Positions 9,005-18,212 of a DNA stretch of 64,000 bases are shown here, in pieces. A program made the position numbers and the translations under genes. A model generated the notes under the pieces. The model saw only the letters and a program-made list of their open reading frames with translations, searched no databases and was not told the DNA's origin. The DNA is taken from assembly GCA_000482145.1 (NCBI GenBank), contig AUXH01000017.1, positions 1-64,000 of the forward strand, written 5' to 3'. Source of the stretch: Strigomonas culicis. Taxonomy: Eukaryota; Euglenozoa; Kinetoplastea; Trypanosomatida; Trypanosomatidae. Each line of letters begins with the position of its first letter. Positions within the stretch are counted from its first letter, which is position 1.

Positions 9005-9928
9005 TCAAAATGTTACTTTTCGGAAGTGCCTTCGGAGCGCCCGCTGGGCTTCCGCCAACGATCGTATCCAGTCGCGAGGAGGAGGTCCTTCTTTTGGTGC
9101 CATGGGCTCGGTAGAAATAGCTTGATGAACCACCAAATCCGGGTTCCCAAAATCACTAAACCTCTCCCTTGAGAGGACGTGCTCGCCTTCCGTCAAGTGG
9201 CTTCGCGACGCGACCAACATTTGCTTAATTTCCTTCACGCATGTAAGGTCATTCACGTCCGCGAGCATATAGGACGCACGCACCTTGACCCACTGGTGCT
9301 TCCCCGCTGCGGGCTGCACGGCACCCTCTGCCCCGCTGTACTGCCTCTCCAGCCGCTCCCTGTACGCAGTGGAGCCGACCAGCACCACGTGGACGCACGA
9401 AGTGGCGTGGAGCAGCCCCCCGTCCTTACTCCATAGGGAAAAGACGTAGGTGAGGGACTCCGGTGTCTCGCCGGCGACCACCTGGCTGGACACAAGCACC
9501 TCCGCGCCGTGACGAATCTCGCGCACAAACTCGATACTAGTGCCGGCAACCAGAAGGCCAAGGCGCTCGTCGCCTTTTTTGGTGCCCCCGCCAATCGTGG
9601 CGAGTCCCAGTAGTGTGTTGTGGTAGCACCGCCCCAGCTCGATGATTTCAGCGTACCGCGAGTTGTTCACGTGATCTCCTCGCGCAGCAAAGTCCGAGTT
9701 GCATCTAACGGTCGTCGACACCGCATTCTGAAGAAAAAAGAGAAAGGAAAGCTTCTTTAAGTCTGCTGTGACGTTCACACTCTTTTGCTTCACGTGCGCT
9801 GTGGATTCTTGCAATACAGCAGGCACGTTCGCGCCCGTTATCAGGTTGGTAATGAACTGTTTGCGCGCCCGCGATGCTCTGTAAGAGTAGAGCCTGCAGC
9901 GTCCAAATAGATAGTAAATGTAAAACAT
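9005..9928 (-). CDS. Hotdog-fold thioesterase-like protein (paralogue 1 of 3)
   Basis: This 307-residue protein contains the acyl-thioesterase (4HBT) signature GDHVNNSRYAEIIELGR, followed by a hotdog-like strand pattern (SIEFVREIRHGAEVLVSSQV, then a VHVVLVG strand). It resembles the eukaryotic thioesterase-like THEM6 group. The N-terminus is basic and aromatic (MFYIYYLFGRCRLYSYRASR), which suggests a mitochondrial presequence or membrane anchor. I chose the ATG at 9928 because the pyrimidine-rich tract and likely AG acceptor lie between it and the upstream in-frame ATG at 9982. It is the last of three tandem, strongly diverged paralogues. Substrate unknown; acyl-CoA hydrolysis is a family-level inference. 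Confidence 0.85.
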   Translation of the reverse strand: MFYIYYLFGRCRLYSYRASRARKQFITNLITGANVPAVLQESTAHVKQKSVNVTADLKKLSFLFFLQNAVSTTVRCNSDFAARGDHVNNSRYAEIIELGRCYHNTLLGLATIGGGTKKGDERLGLLVAGTSIEFVREIRHGAEVLVSSQVVAGETPESLTYVFSLWSKDGGLLHATSCVHVVLVGSTAYRERLERQYSGAEGAVQPAAGKHQWVKVRASYMLADVNDLTCVKEIKQMLVASRSHLTEGEHVLSRERFSDFGNPDLVVHQAISTEPMAPKEGPPPRDWIRSLAEAQRALRRHFRKVTF

Positions 9929-9998
9929 CCTTCTTTTTTTCACAGACAGAACGGCAGTAGAGAGCCAGGGAGAGCAGGACATCGAACACTAACATATT

Positions 9999-10679
9999 TT
10001 CTTTCTGGGCCTCACATGCACAGGCACGGTACCACCAAAGTTGCTTTGCCGCAGTAAAGTCGGGTTGCTGAACACGATTGCAGCTCCACTATTGTGGAAA
10101 GTGTTCTTCCTCATCGTGTGCGCCTTCGTACTGGAGTGGGCACCCGTCCAGCTCCACTCGAGGTGAAGATCGAAGTTGATACAAGTGAACTGGTGCAGGT
10201 TCAGTTGGACACCACGCGCACCTTGCATCCACTCGTTCGTGCTCGTCGAATTTTATAATAGTAGGTGTCAAACAGTCGCGGTGAGGATTTTGATGTACAT
10301 CCTCTTTATCTGACGAGAAAACACTAAATGAGCAGCAAGAACAGAAACATCAACGACAACAACAACCGAAAAAAAAAGCATTCTTCACAAACATAGCAAT
10401 AATTATAAGAAACATAACAATAATAAAGCACAAAAATATATATACTGGTGCACGTATTGAAGAAAAAAGAACGAAAAAACATGAGGATATACCTCTTTCT
10501 CCCATTTTCTCACGATAGACAAGCCTTTTGCAATAAATGCATAGTGTTGCTACACTGAAAAAAAAAAGAAAAAAAACGCAAGAAACAATATAGCCTTCAT
10601 AACAGTCATTCCCTGTTATCCGGACACTGTTATCAAAAAAGAAGGTGCTTAGAGTCCTCCTGAAGACAGACTACCAGCA
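9999..10679. other. Intergenic with an unexplained GC-richer island
   Basis: The spacer between two hotdog genes is AT-rich from about 10270 to 10680. From about 10010 to 10260 its base composition looks like coding DNA. The minus strand there carries overlapping frames of 60 codons (10089-10271) and 79 codons (9989-10228, ATG start), neither with a recognisable domain. It may be 3' UTR, a gene relic or a small unknown gene. Confidence 0.5.
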
Positions 10680-11543
10680 TTACGGTGTGCGGATGGGGCG
10701 GTTTCGCATCACATTTCGCCATGCAGTTGCGGCTGACTCCAATTCATCGAATGCTGATAGCCGACGACGGTTCTCGATCATGATACGCTTGACAGCCGCG
10801 AGCTGCAGACCGTATGCGTCGGCAAACACACAGTACGCGTTCAACTTGGTGGTCCTGGCGGTGGAAGCATGTTTCTTCTTTTCTGGAGCGGCTGTGTTCA
10901 GTCCGAACTTTTTCTCCAACTCTGTTTCATAGCTACTTGGGCCAAGGAAAACCATTTCAAACGCACCGACCGCGTGAAGTGTCTTGAAATCGGCGCTCCA
11001 CATCTCTTGATAGATGTAATACACCCCGTGGCGACGTGAGTCATCCGGATCAGCATCCCCGGCGACCAGCTCTTCACACACCTGCACCTTCGCACCGATG
11101 GGCACAGGCGCCAGGAAGTGGGTCGAATTGGAGGCCACAACAAAAAAAAGACCCTTTTCTTCAGCCACGTGGTTGAGGCCGGTGGAGAACTGACCGTACC
11201 AACGACCGATTTCAAAAATTTCAAAGCAATTACTGTGGCTCATGTGACCCTGCATATCGCAGTTCCATGGCAAGCAACGGAGAGGGACAACTGTCTTCTC
11301 CTTGTGGTTCGCAAATGTGTAGTAACTGAACGCTCGCTGTGTCAACAGCCGCGTCGACTCACAGGCGGGAATGTTCTTTAGGTCCTCTGTTTGAATGTGC
11401 TCCGGCGCATAGCACTGTGGAGGCAGAACCAGCGTACCTGACAAGATGTCCTGTATTGACTTCTGGAACTCCGCACCCGCATTCCGTTGATGATACTTGT
11501 GGCGAGCAGCGAGAAAGAAGCTGCCCTTCGGAAAGAACTTCAT
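10680..11543 (-). CDS. Hotdog-fold thioesterase-like protein (paralogue 2 of 3)
   Basis: This 287-residue protein belongs to the same family as its two neighbours: CDMQGHMSHSNCFEIFEIGRWY aligns with the D-x-x-GHVNN-x-x-Y signature. The usual NN pair is replaced by SH and the following Tyr by Phe, so activity may be altered or lost. A hotdog-like strand pattern (THFLAPVPIGAKVQVCEELV, then FEMVFLGPSSYE) follows. The N-terminus MKFFPKGSFFLAARHKYHQR is basic, consistent with mitochondrial import. The ATG at 11543 sits 22 nt after a predicted splice acceptor; the in-frame extension upstream is pyrimidine-tract noise rich in Phe. Confidence 0.85.
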   Translation of the reverse strand: MKFFPKGSFFLAARHKYHQRNAGAEFQKSIQDILSGTLVLPPQCYAPEHIQTEDLKNIPACESTRLLTQRAFSYYTFANHKEKTVVPLRCLPWNCDMQGHMSHSNCFEIFEIGRWYGQFSTGLNHVAEEKGLFFVVASNSTHFLAPVPIGAKVQVCEELVAGDADPDDSRRHGVYYIYQEMWSADFKTLHAVGAFEMVFLGPSSYETELEKKFGLNTAAPEKKKHASTARTTKLNAYCVFADAYGLQLAAVKRIMIENRRRLSAFDELESAATAWRNVMRNRPIRTP

Positions 11544-11565
11544 ACTAATGAGCACGCTCCGCGTT

Positions 11566-11612
11566 CTTTGGCATAGAGATATTTGCAAACAAAAAAAGAG
11601 GGGAGGAGATGA
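11566..11612 (-). promoter_or_regulatory. Predicted spliced-leader acceptor of hotdog paralogue 2
   Basis: On the coding strand a pyrimidine-rich stretch ending in CCCCTCTTTTTTTG is followed by the AG at 11567-11566, giving a 22-nt 5' UTR before the ATG at 11543. This decides the start against the longer in-frame frame. Confidence 0.55.
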
Positions 11613-11866
11613 ATGAAAAAGGAAAACATGAAGAAACAGATTGATACTCATAAAGGCAAACAAACAGAAAAATGAGCACACATGGTGAATGATAACGTCA
11701 GATACACTTCTACCGTTGTGTAGAAGGATACATCATATAATAATAATGATAATAATAAAAAAACATAAAACCGTACACGTAATCGTGGACTGATGTGCAC
11801 GAGTAAAGCAAATATATATATCATTCTCGATAAAAAAAAAAGAGAGAATCAAAAAGCAAGGGAAGT

Positions 11867-11888
11867 AATATATATATATATATATATA
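11867..11888. repeat. TA dinucleotide run
   Basis: About 11 TA units lie in the 3' flank of hotdog paralogue 3. Confidence 0.9.
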
Positions 11889-11908
11889 GGAGGTAACTCG
11901 GAAGACAA

Positions 11909-12742
11909 TCATTTGGATGTACCGAGCCATTGCCCGGTAGCATGATTCAGGTGTGCCAGCCAGTCCTCGCTGTCTCCGCAGGACCGCTCCTTTCGCTGCC
12001 CTGCCGCCGCCGCGGCCACAGACGCCCTCGAGTGCAAAAGTAGCGCACGGACTTGTTCGATGGGCAGCTCGGAAGCGGCAGCCAGCACGCACACCGCGTC
12101 GAGCGGCACCAGCTGCTGCCTCCCCGCTGGTGGCGCCTCAGACGTTTGCTCGTCACCGCCGAACTGCCGGAGGAGCGCCTCTGCCGTACTCGCGGGGCCG
12201 ACAAAGCCGATCTGCGCAATGGCGGAGGAGTGGATTTTGGACCCGTCCGCGTTCCAGATCCCTTGTATGGAATTGAGGCAGGACACGTCCGCGTTCCTTG
12301 CGTCAGCGTACATCGCAGTGAGCTGCTGAGACACCTTCACGTCCGCAAACGGCTTGATCTCCCGAATATATTGGATAGAGAAGTTGTGCACACGAGCGTG
12401 GATCTGGTGCGAGGCCAAGTAGCGGCCCCACCCAGCGAAAGCATTGGCGTACCAGCGGCCGTACTCGAACAGCTCCAAGTACTTTGCGTTGTTCACGTGT
12501 CCGTACGAGTCAATCATATGCATACCGCAGTGAGCATCGCAGACCATCCCGCTCTCGATGCACTGACGCACTAGCAGGTGCTCCATCGGCTCTTCGCTCG
12601 ACGCCTGCATTGACCCACCGGTTCCAGTGGAACGAGCGGCGCCCTTCACCATGCGGCGAAGCGCCTCCGTTCGGTCCAGCACACCTCTTTTGCGGAAGCG
12701 CGTGCACCTATAGTAGTGCGTGAAATTGGCAATAGGGGGCAT
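11909..12742 (-). CDS. Hotdog-fold thioesterase-like protein (paralogue 3 of 3)
   Basis: This 277-residue protein carries the intact signature DSYGHVNNAKYLELFEYGR, then hotdog-like strands (FSIQYIREIKPFADVKVSQQ, IAQIGFVGPAS). It is the first transcribed of the tandem trio and shares the family's C-terminal helical tail (LDAVCVLAAASELP compares with the tail of paralogue 2). The ATG at 12742 is preferred because a pyrimidine tract (TTTGTTTTCTTCTTCCTTTC) and an AG 2 nt upstream lie just before it; the longer frame to 12868 translates that tract. A mitochondrial or ER-associated acyl-CoA thioesterase role is possible but not shown. Confidence 0.85.
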   Translation of the reverse strand: MPPIANFTHYYRCTRFRKRGVLDRTEALRRMVKGAARSTGTGGSMQASSEEPMEHLLVRQCIESGMVCDAHCGMHMIDSYGHVNNAKYLELFEYGRWYANAFAGWGRYLASHQIHARVHNFSIQYIREIKPFADVKVSQQLTAMYADARNADVSCLNSIQGIWNADGSKIHSSAIAQIGFVGPASTAEALLRQFGGDEQTSEAPPAGRQQLVPLDAVCVLAAASELPIEQVRALLLHSRASVAAAAAGQRKERSCGDSEDWLAHLNHATGQWLGTSK

Positions 12743-13111
12743 GTCTCCCAGCAGACATAAACGACGCGAAAGGAAGAAGAAAACAAACAATATCTGGGAA
12801 ACACCGCCACTGACAGAAGTAAGAGGGAATGGGGAGCGAATGAGCGTCTTTACCAGACAAGTATACATCCATATTCATGCGTATATAGTTCTCCCATGCT
12901 GTTAGGATTGCGCGTGAGGGGGCAAAGTACGACAAGATGGAAAGGAAGTGGTTGAACAAAAGGAAGATCTAACACCAACATGGGTATAGGACAAAAGAGA
13001 CAAAAGGTATAATGCATTCCAAGAAACATAAACACTGTTTTTCTTTTGTTTTCGTTTTTTAAAAGCCGCCTTGCACTTCAGTATAATGCAGTCTTTTTTT
13101 TTTTCTGAATC
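12743..13111. other. Intergenic, no gene seen
   Basis: This 369-bp spacer contains T tracts near 13037-13104 and the presumed 3' UTR of the KATNIP-like gene. Small frames here translate homopolymer-rich sequence and are not called. Confidence 0.7.
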
Positions 13112-16100
13112 TCAAAGACCAGCTTCCTTCTTCACTTCGCGTAGAAGTTTTTCGTCGAGTGTGAACAGTATATACTTCCGCAGCGAGCTCTTATACTTGG
13201 GCAAGACGCGTCGCATCTGCTGCACGTGATCGTCCGCTGCGTCGCGCAGTGTGGCGCCGGTGTTGCCCGAGGCGGCGCGCGCCCCGGCGTGGGTGGCCAC
13301 GTCCAGCTGCAGCGCGGCGTCGCCGCTGTCGTACACCAGCGTGTCGTCCACGTGCACGTACACGTGCTTCACCCACGCGGCCATGCCCTCGTACACGAGC
13401 GGCTTGTTGAGCACCAGCATGGCCAGGCAGAAGGGGCGGTCCGCCACGAACACAAGGTCGATGAAGACGTGCAGTGGGTGCTGCTGGTCCAGCGCCCGCT
13501 GCGCGGCCGTCGCGTGCACGGGGGTGATGACGCTCTCGGCCACCATGGGGATCTCCTGCTCGTACGCATCCTCCGCGTCCGCGGCGGCGTTGGCCGGCCG
13601 GCTGCCGGGGCGCACCGGTCGCCACACACGCCCCTCCTCGCTCACGAAGAAGCAGGAGCGAAGCGGCTTGACGACCCACTCCTTCATGAACGCCTTCAGG
13701 TTGTCCTTTGCCTTGAAGGCCTGCTGGCTCTCCGCCGCACGGTGCTCAAAGTTGTTGACGTCAAAGTGGACACTGCGCGTCGAGTTGGTGAAGGACGCGG
13801 CGTTGACGGTCCGCGCGCAGACGGCGAGGCGCACCTTACACACGTAGCCGACCGGCAGCAGGGGCGCCATGTAGGGCTCGTAGTCGAGCAGCCACGCGGG
13901 GCGCTCCTGCAGCATCATGCGCGCGCGGCGAATGGCCACCGCGGCCCGCACGTTGATGGACATGTTCAGACTGGCCGAGAGCGAGGAGGTCCCGAAGTGC
14001 GCGCCGCGCGACCGCGAGTGGGTGAAACTGTCCGCCATCGCGTCCCACTGCGTGCCGCCGGTGCCGGGGCCGACGCCGATTGGCGCGGCGTCGTCACTGC
14101 CGCCCTCCTGCGCGTCGCACAGGTCGAAGGCATCGAAGGCGTCGGAGTGCGCCGCGTATTCCATCAGCGACAGGTCGTAGGTCTGAAAGCGCGGCGCCAG
14201 GAGGCAGGCAGGGGCCTTGCGCAGGCACACGCCCTCGGTCGGCGTCACCTCCCGCAGGTGGGCCTGGGCCACCTGCTGCCTGCTCGCCGCGGAGCTCGCG
14301 AGCGTCCACAGGTGCGTGAAGACGCGGTAGAGGTCGCCGGCGGCCTGGGGCGGCTCGCGCGGCGCGGCCACAAACACGCGCGTCTCCTTCACCCCGCAGA
14401 AGGTGCGCTCGTCCACGGAGTAGTTGGCGACCTCCAGGAACCCGAGCACGGGGATGGGCTCCGCAAAGTAGAGGAGGATCTGCATCGCGTACTGAAAGGG
14501 TAGAAGGGCGGCCGTGCGCACGTCCTCGTCGAACAGGCAGGCGAGCGAGGCTTCACGCGACGTGTCGCCACCGGTCGGCACGGAGGTGGCGTCTTGGTAG
14601 AGCACGCACCAGTCTGAGATGGGCTGCGCCACGAGGTCGCCGCGGGCGTCGCGCAGGCGCAGGCCGCTCAGGCCGACGTGCGCGGAGTCGCCCCATGTGC
14701 TCAGGAGCATGATGGAGATGGCTCGGACGTTGGAGGGGCAGTACTTGGGGTCGCATACGTTTGCCTTCTTCCGCTTCTTGGCGGCAGCGGCCTGCGCGGG
14801 TGAGGGCGCGGGGGCAACCCCCGGGCTGGTGCTCGCCGCCCCCTCCACCCGCATCCCCCCCTCGTGGCCGAGCATGCCCTCCGACCGCCCACGCGGCGCC
14901 ACACACAGAGAGGTGCAGGGACGCGGGCCGTCGCCGGTCGTGATGGAAAGAGCCGCGACCCGCTTCCCCAAAGCGCTCGCACCGGCGGCGGCGGTGGCGC
15001 GGGCAGCGGCGGCATCCGCACCGAACGAGAGGACGCGCGCCAACGTGCCCTTGTCCTCCGTGAACAGGATATACTCGCAGTTCTCCAAACCGGCCGGCAC
15101 CCCGGCGTCCGAGTCGTTGGCAAAGTCGCCGCTGTGCTGCTTTATTTCTCCGCGGAAAACCAGCGCGTCGTCCATCGTCATCTCGAGCTCGCGTACACCC
15201 TTCGTGGTGTGCACACGATCTCTCCCACAGTAGTTGTGGATGCGCACAACAGAGATGGTGATCGGCTTCTGGAAAACAAAGCAAATCAAATGTGGCTGCC
15301 CGGGTGTGTACGGCAGAACGAGCATGTGTCGCTCGTCGTGCGTCCGCGTGACGCCGTCCACGAGATTGGACAGCTGGCGCCGCAGGTCGCTACGGATGTC
15401 CTCCAAGGTGGGCCCCTCGTCCGAGAAGGCGGAGGAGGTGCCGCGGACCGCTTGCAGCTCCTCCTGGTCGGAGGCGTACTGCGCCAGCATGTGCACGTCC
15501 TGCCCCAGAGAGGCGTCCCGCACGTAGGAAACGCCGCCCTCAATTTTCATCTGCTGGCGGCGAACACTCGCCTGCTTCTTCGGCTTCCCCGAAGGGCTTC
15601 GCACTGGGATGACACGCTCGCCCTCGCTGTCAAAGAGCTCAATGCCGCAGAGCCCGATTTCGTGCAGGTCGCCCCAGCTGCTTCGCAAGTTCAGCGCGAG
15701 GCAGTGGCCGTGCGGCATCGCGGAGGCGAGAAAATGCGCATCTGCCGTGTCGGCTGCATGCCCCGCTACCGGCTCCTCCTCCACTCCCGTATCGTGAGAG
15801 CTGGCCGTCTCGGCTCGAGAGGACCGGAGGGTGCCCCGCCGCCCCGCTGCTGGGGCATCATGCGAGGGGGAATCGTTAGAGAATGGGATAGCGAACGTGT
15901 GCGGCATGGCCCACGGCGGCGTCTCCTCCCTCACTGGCGTCGCTTCAAAGTTCGGCGGCCTCAGCGATACTCCCTCCATCAAGAGCTGGTCGCTCGCCTC
16001 CGCCTGCGCGCGGGCCAGTGTACCATGTGCATGTGGCTGCGAGCGATCTGCGTGGTGGAGAAAAGGGCTCTCGCCACCGACCGTGGCACCCACCGCACCG

Positions 16101-16531
16101 TGGGCGAAATCCGCGCGAAGCGGGGGCGTGCCCAGCCCGCTGGAGGAGCGCAGACTCCCGTCCACCGACCGACGGCGCGAGGAGGCCGACGAGTGCGGGT
16201 GGGAGCGGGCGCCGTCCTCACCGTGGGCACTGTGGATGCCGCTGTTGCACACAAGCAGTCCCCCCGTCGCAGACAGCGTCGAGTTTCGCGACGGCATGCT
16301 GCTGCGGAAGGGGCTGTCTTCGACCGCTTGTCTGCGGTCTGTGTGCAGTACGGCCCGCCGCACGGATGGAGACATCGTCACAGACGTCGTATCGGCATGA
16401 TCATTAGTGAAGCACACCTCTTGGCTATAACCCAAGTCCGTTGGGTTGAGTTCGCGAGTGCCACGACGGGGGCCGTTCTTTGGGACGGTGTATTTCACCG
16501 GCCGTGACGGTCCAGTGTTTTTCCTTGACAT
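13112..16531 (-). CDS. KATNIP: KATNIP-like (katanin-interacting, DUF4457) protein
   Basis: This 1139-residue protein has a disordered N-terminal third (about residues 1-280, Ser/Arg/His-rich). It is followed by repeated domains of the KIAA0556/KATNIP type: LNLRSSWGDLHEIGLCGIEL with HLICFVFQKPITISVVRIHN, and then SIMLLSTWGDSAHVGLSGLR with ILLYFAEPIPVLGFLEVANY. A third, degenerate copy lies near the C-terminus (VFIDLVFVADRPFCLAMLVL). KATNIP in animals binds katanin and microtubules at the ciliary base; a basal-body or flagellar role here is an inference. The annotated start is the first true ATG; two codons further upstream are only GTG and GTT. A good splice acceptor lies 14 nt upstream. Confidence 0.85.
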   Translation of the reverse strand: MSRKNTGPSRPVKYTVPKNGPRRGTRELNPTDLGYSQEVCFTNDHADTTSVTMSPSVRRAVLHTDRRQAVEDSPFRSSMPSRNSTLSATGGLLVCNSGIHSAHGEDGARSHPHSSASSRRRSVDGSLRSSSGLGTPPLRADFAHGAVGATVGGESPFLHHADRSQPHAHGTLARAQAEASDQLLMEGVSLRPPNFEATPVREETPPWAMPHTFAIPFSNDSPSHDAPAAGRRGTLRSSRAETASSHDTGVEEEPVAGHAADTADAHFLASAMPHGHCLALNLRSSWGDLHEIGLCGIELFDSEGERVIPVRSPSGKPKKQASVRRQQMKIEGGVSYVRDASLGQDVHMLAQYASDQEELQAVRGTSSAFSDEGPTLEDIRSDLRRQLSNLVDGVTRTHDERHMLVLPYTPGQPHLICFVFQKPITISVVRIHNYCGRDRVHTTKGVRELEMTMDDALVFRGEIKQHSGDFANDSDAGVPAGLENCEYILFTEDKGTLARVLSFGADAAAARATAAAGASALGKRVAALSITTGDGPRPCTSLCVAPRGRSEGMLGHEGGMRVEGAASTSPGVAPAPSPAQAAAAKKRKKANVCDPKYCPSNVRAISIMLLSTWGDSAHVGLSGLRLRDARGDLVAQPISDWCVLYQDATSVPTGGDTSREASLACLFDEDVRTAALLPFQYAMQILLYFAEPIPVLGFLEVANYSVDERTFCGVKETRVFVAAPREPPQAAGDLYRVFTHLWTLASSAASRQQVAQAHLREVTPTEGVCLRKAPACLLAPRFQTYDLSLMEYAAHSDAFDAFDLCDAQEGGSDDAAPIGVGPGTGGTQWDAMADSFTHSRSRGAHFGTSSLSASLNMSINVRAAVAIRRARMMLQERPAWLLDYEPYMAPLLPVGYVCKVRLAVCARTVNAASFTNSTRSVHFDVNNFEHRAAESQQAFKAKDNLKAFMKEWVVKPLRSCFFVSEEGRVWRPVRPGSRPANAAADAEDAYEQEIPMVAESVITPVHATAAQRALDQQHPLHVFIDLVFVADRPFCLAMLVLNKPLVYEGMAAWVKHVYVHVDDTLVYDSGDAALQLDVATHAGARAASGNTGATLRDAADDHVQQMRRVLPKYKSSLRKYILFTLDEKLLREVKKEAGL

Positions 16532-16914
16532 AACCACTGATAATGCTTGAGAAAAAGTAGAAGGGAGCAGGTATATTGAAGGACGATTTTGACACCGTCA
16601 GTGTTAGAAGAAGAAAAAGAAAATGGAGCGGTATTTCAGCAACGATCAACAAAACGAAAAGTGCAAGTGTTCTCATGGTATTCGTTGCTACTATTGTTCC
16701 GCTCCTCACTGTTATTATGATTATATGCAGTTCATGCTCCATTGGCACCATTATATGTATATAGGTTTTATTTTTAAGTTTCCCTTGTTAGTAAAGGATC
16801 CAAGGAGGAGGAAATTGAATATGGAAGTTGTAAGCTGTCATGTGTATATTTTGACAACCGTGAATATAAAGAGATGTATGCAGGTGTATATAGTATCCCA
16901 ATGTGGAGAGCTCT
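16532..16914. other. Intergenic, no gene seen
   Basis: This is a 383-bp spacer between the TLC gene stop and the KATNIP-like start. It contains a pyrimidine-rich tract on the coding strand at about 16600-16625 and no supported gene. Confidence 0.7.
16546..16571 (-). promoter_or_regulatory. Predicted spliced-leader acceptor of the KATNIP-like gene
   Basis: The coding strand reads CCTGCTCCCTTCTACTTTTT followed by CTCAAG, with the AG at 16547-16546, 14 nt before the ATG at 16531. Confidence 0.6.
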
Positions 16915-17769
16915 TTACTCCTTCTTTTCCCTTTTAGCCTCAGCACCGCTGCCCGTCGCCTTTTGGATGATGGCCACGAACCAAATGTACTGCAAAATCT
17001 GAATGGTCGACACGGCGAGGATGGCAAGCGCGACGGCCGCCTCGTTGTGCAGCTTCTGCTTGTAGCCCGCATCGCCGCGGTGCACAAAGTCGGAGAGCAC
17101 ATCCGACAGCGTGGTGTACATCCAGGTTCCCGTCACGTAGGTACCGCCGATGACGCGAATAATAAAGAAGAGAACCCCAAAGGTGTACTCGCAGAGGGTA
17201 GCGCGGTTCTCCAGCACCGCCTTTGTCGCCGCATTCTTCTCTTCACCAGCCAGCGTGCGCAGAATGATGGAGACGTGGAGAAAGGCGTTGCTCAGCTCGA
17301 AGCAGCCCGTGTAGTAGCCCCCGTAGTCGTCCGAGAAGGGGAACATGAGGGTGTAGGTGCCGAGGAAGCTGAAGACGCCGTGCACCTTCCACGCCACAGA
17401 CCACTTGTAGCGAAAGCACGTGACCACGTCCCAGGCAAAGTAGGCCGTAATGGTGGTGCGGTAGAAAGAGTAGTGCTTCAACGGCTTGTACTTATCGTCC
17501 GGCAAGCCGAAGCCATTATGAACAAAGTTCGACAGAAAGAGGACCGCCGAGCCGCTCATCACGAGTCCGTTGATGATACTGCAGCCGCGAACCACCATAT
17601 CCTCTCGTTGCAGTGTGCTCAGCTTCTCCCAATGACGCCCCATCCAGCGCGGCAGGTACTTGACGAGCATATACTGGCACACGAAGTAAAAAGCGAGGGC
17701 AGAGAAAAATACCTGCCAGTCTCTCACGAGTGGCATGACCCACACGTCGTATGTGGTAGCAAAGCCCAT
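16915..17769 (-). CDS. TLC-domain multi-pass membrane protein
   Basis: This 284-residue protein has about six to seven hydrophobic segments, starting at residues about 20-40. TLC (TRAM-LAG1-CLN8)-like features include HYSFYRTTITAYFAWDVVTC, VAWKVHGVFSFLGTYT, and a region reading GYYTGCFELSNAFLHVSIIL, where helices rich in His, Glu and Ser face the membrane as in TLCD/CLN8 proteins. The family includes ceramide synthases and lipid-handling proteins of the ER and plasma membrane. The ceramide synthase double-His motif is not evident, so a TLCD-like lipid regulator is more likely than a synthase. The C-terminus is short and lysine-rich (AKREKKE), a possible ER-retention signal. Confidence 0.8.
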   Translation of the reverse strand: MGFATTYDVWVMPLVRDWQVFFSALAFYFVCQYMLVKYLPRWMGRHWEKLSTLQREDMVVRGCSIINGLVMSGSAVLFLSNFVHNGFGLPDDKYKPLKHYSFYRTTITAYFAWDVVTCFRYKWSVAWKVHGVFSFLGTYTLMFPFSDDYGGYYTGCFELSNAFLHVSIILRTLAGEEKNAATKAVLENRATLCEYTFGVLFFIIRVIGGTYVTGTWMYTTLSDVLSDFVHRGDAGYKQKLHNEAAVALAILAVSTIQILQYIWFVAIIQKATGSGAEAKREKKE

Positions 17770-18212
17770 TGTCTGAAATCAGCAATTAAAATAGATGTTA
17801 AAACAAAAACGAATAAACAAATTGAAATAACTTAGCACCAGTGTAGAGAGAAAGGGGGGAGAGGGAACAAGAGAGATGTAAGAAGAAAAATACAAGAATA
17901 GGAAGCAAACAAAACAGAAACAACACTAAAAAAAAAAAATCATAATAAGAAGAGAATGTACTTCTGCTTCGCGTATGGCACAGCGCATCCGCACAGAGAG
18001 GAAAGCAGCACCACTACCGAAAAGTTCGCCTGTGGTGCCCCCAAGCTAATTCCATCTCACATAATAGCTGTAGTGTGTAAGACACTCGCTTATGTGGTAA
18101 TAAGTGCATCTCGTTAGAACAGCAAACCGCGGGAGACAACATCGGTTGAAAAGGTAAAAAAGAAAAAAAAAACGGATGCAAATGTGACAACTCCACACCG
18201 CTTTGTGCGTCC
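17770..18212. other. Intergenic, no gene seen
   Basis: This 443-bp spacer holds a purine-rich plus strand (pyrimidine tract on the coding strand at about 17848-17875) and candidate AG acceptors near 17834 and 17774 for the TLC gene. No gene or RNA recognised. Confidence 0.7.

Larger units (their letters stand above)
11544..11908. other. Intergenic, AT-rich
   Basis: This is a 365-bp spacer with a TA run at 11867-11888, A tracts and ATAATAAT triplet-like runs. It includes the predicted acceptor for the downstream hotdog gene. No gene seen. Confidence 0.7.
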
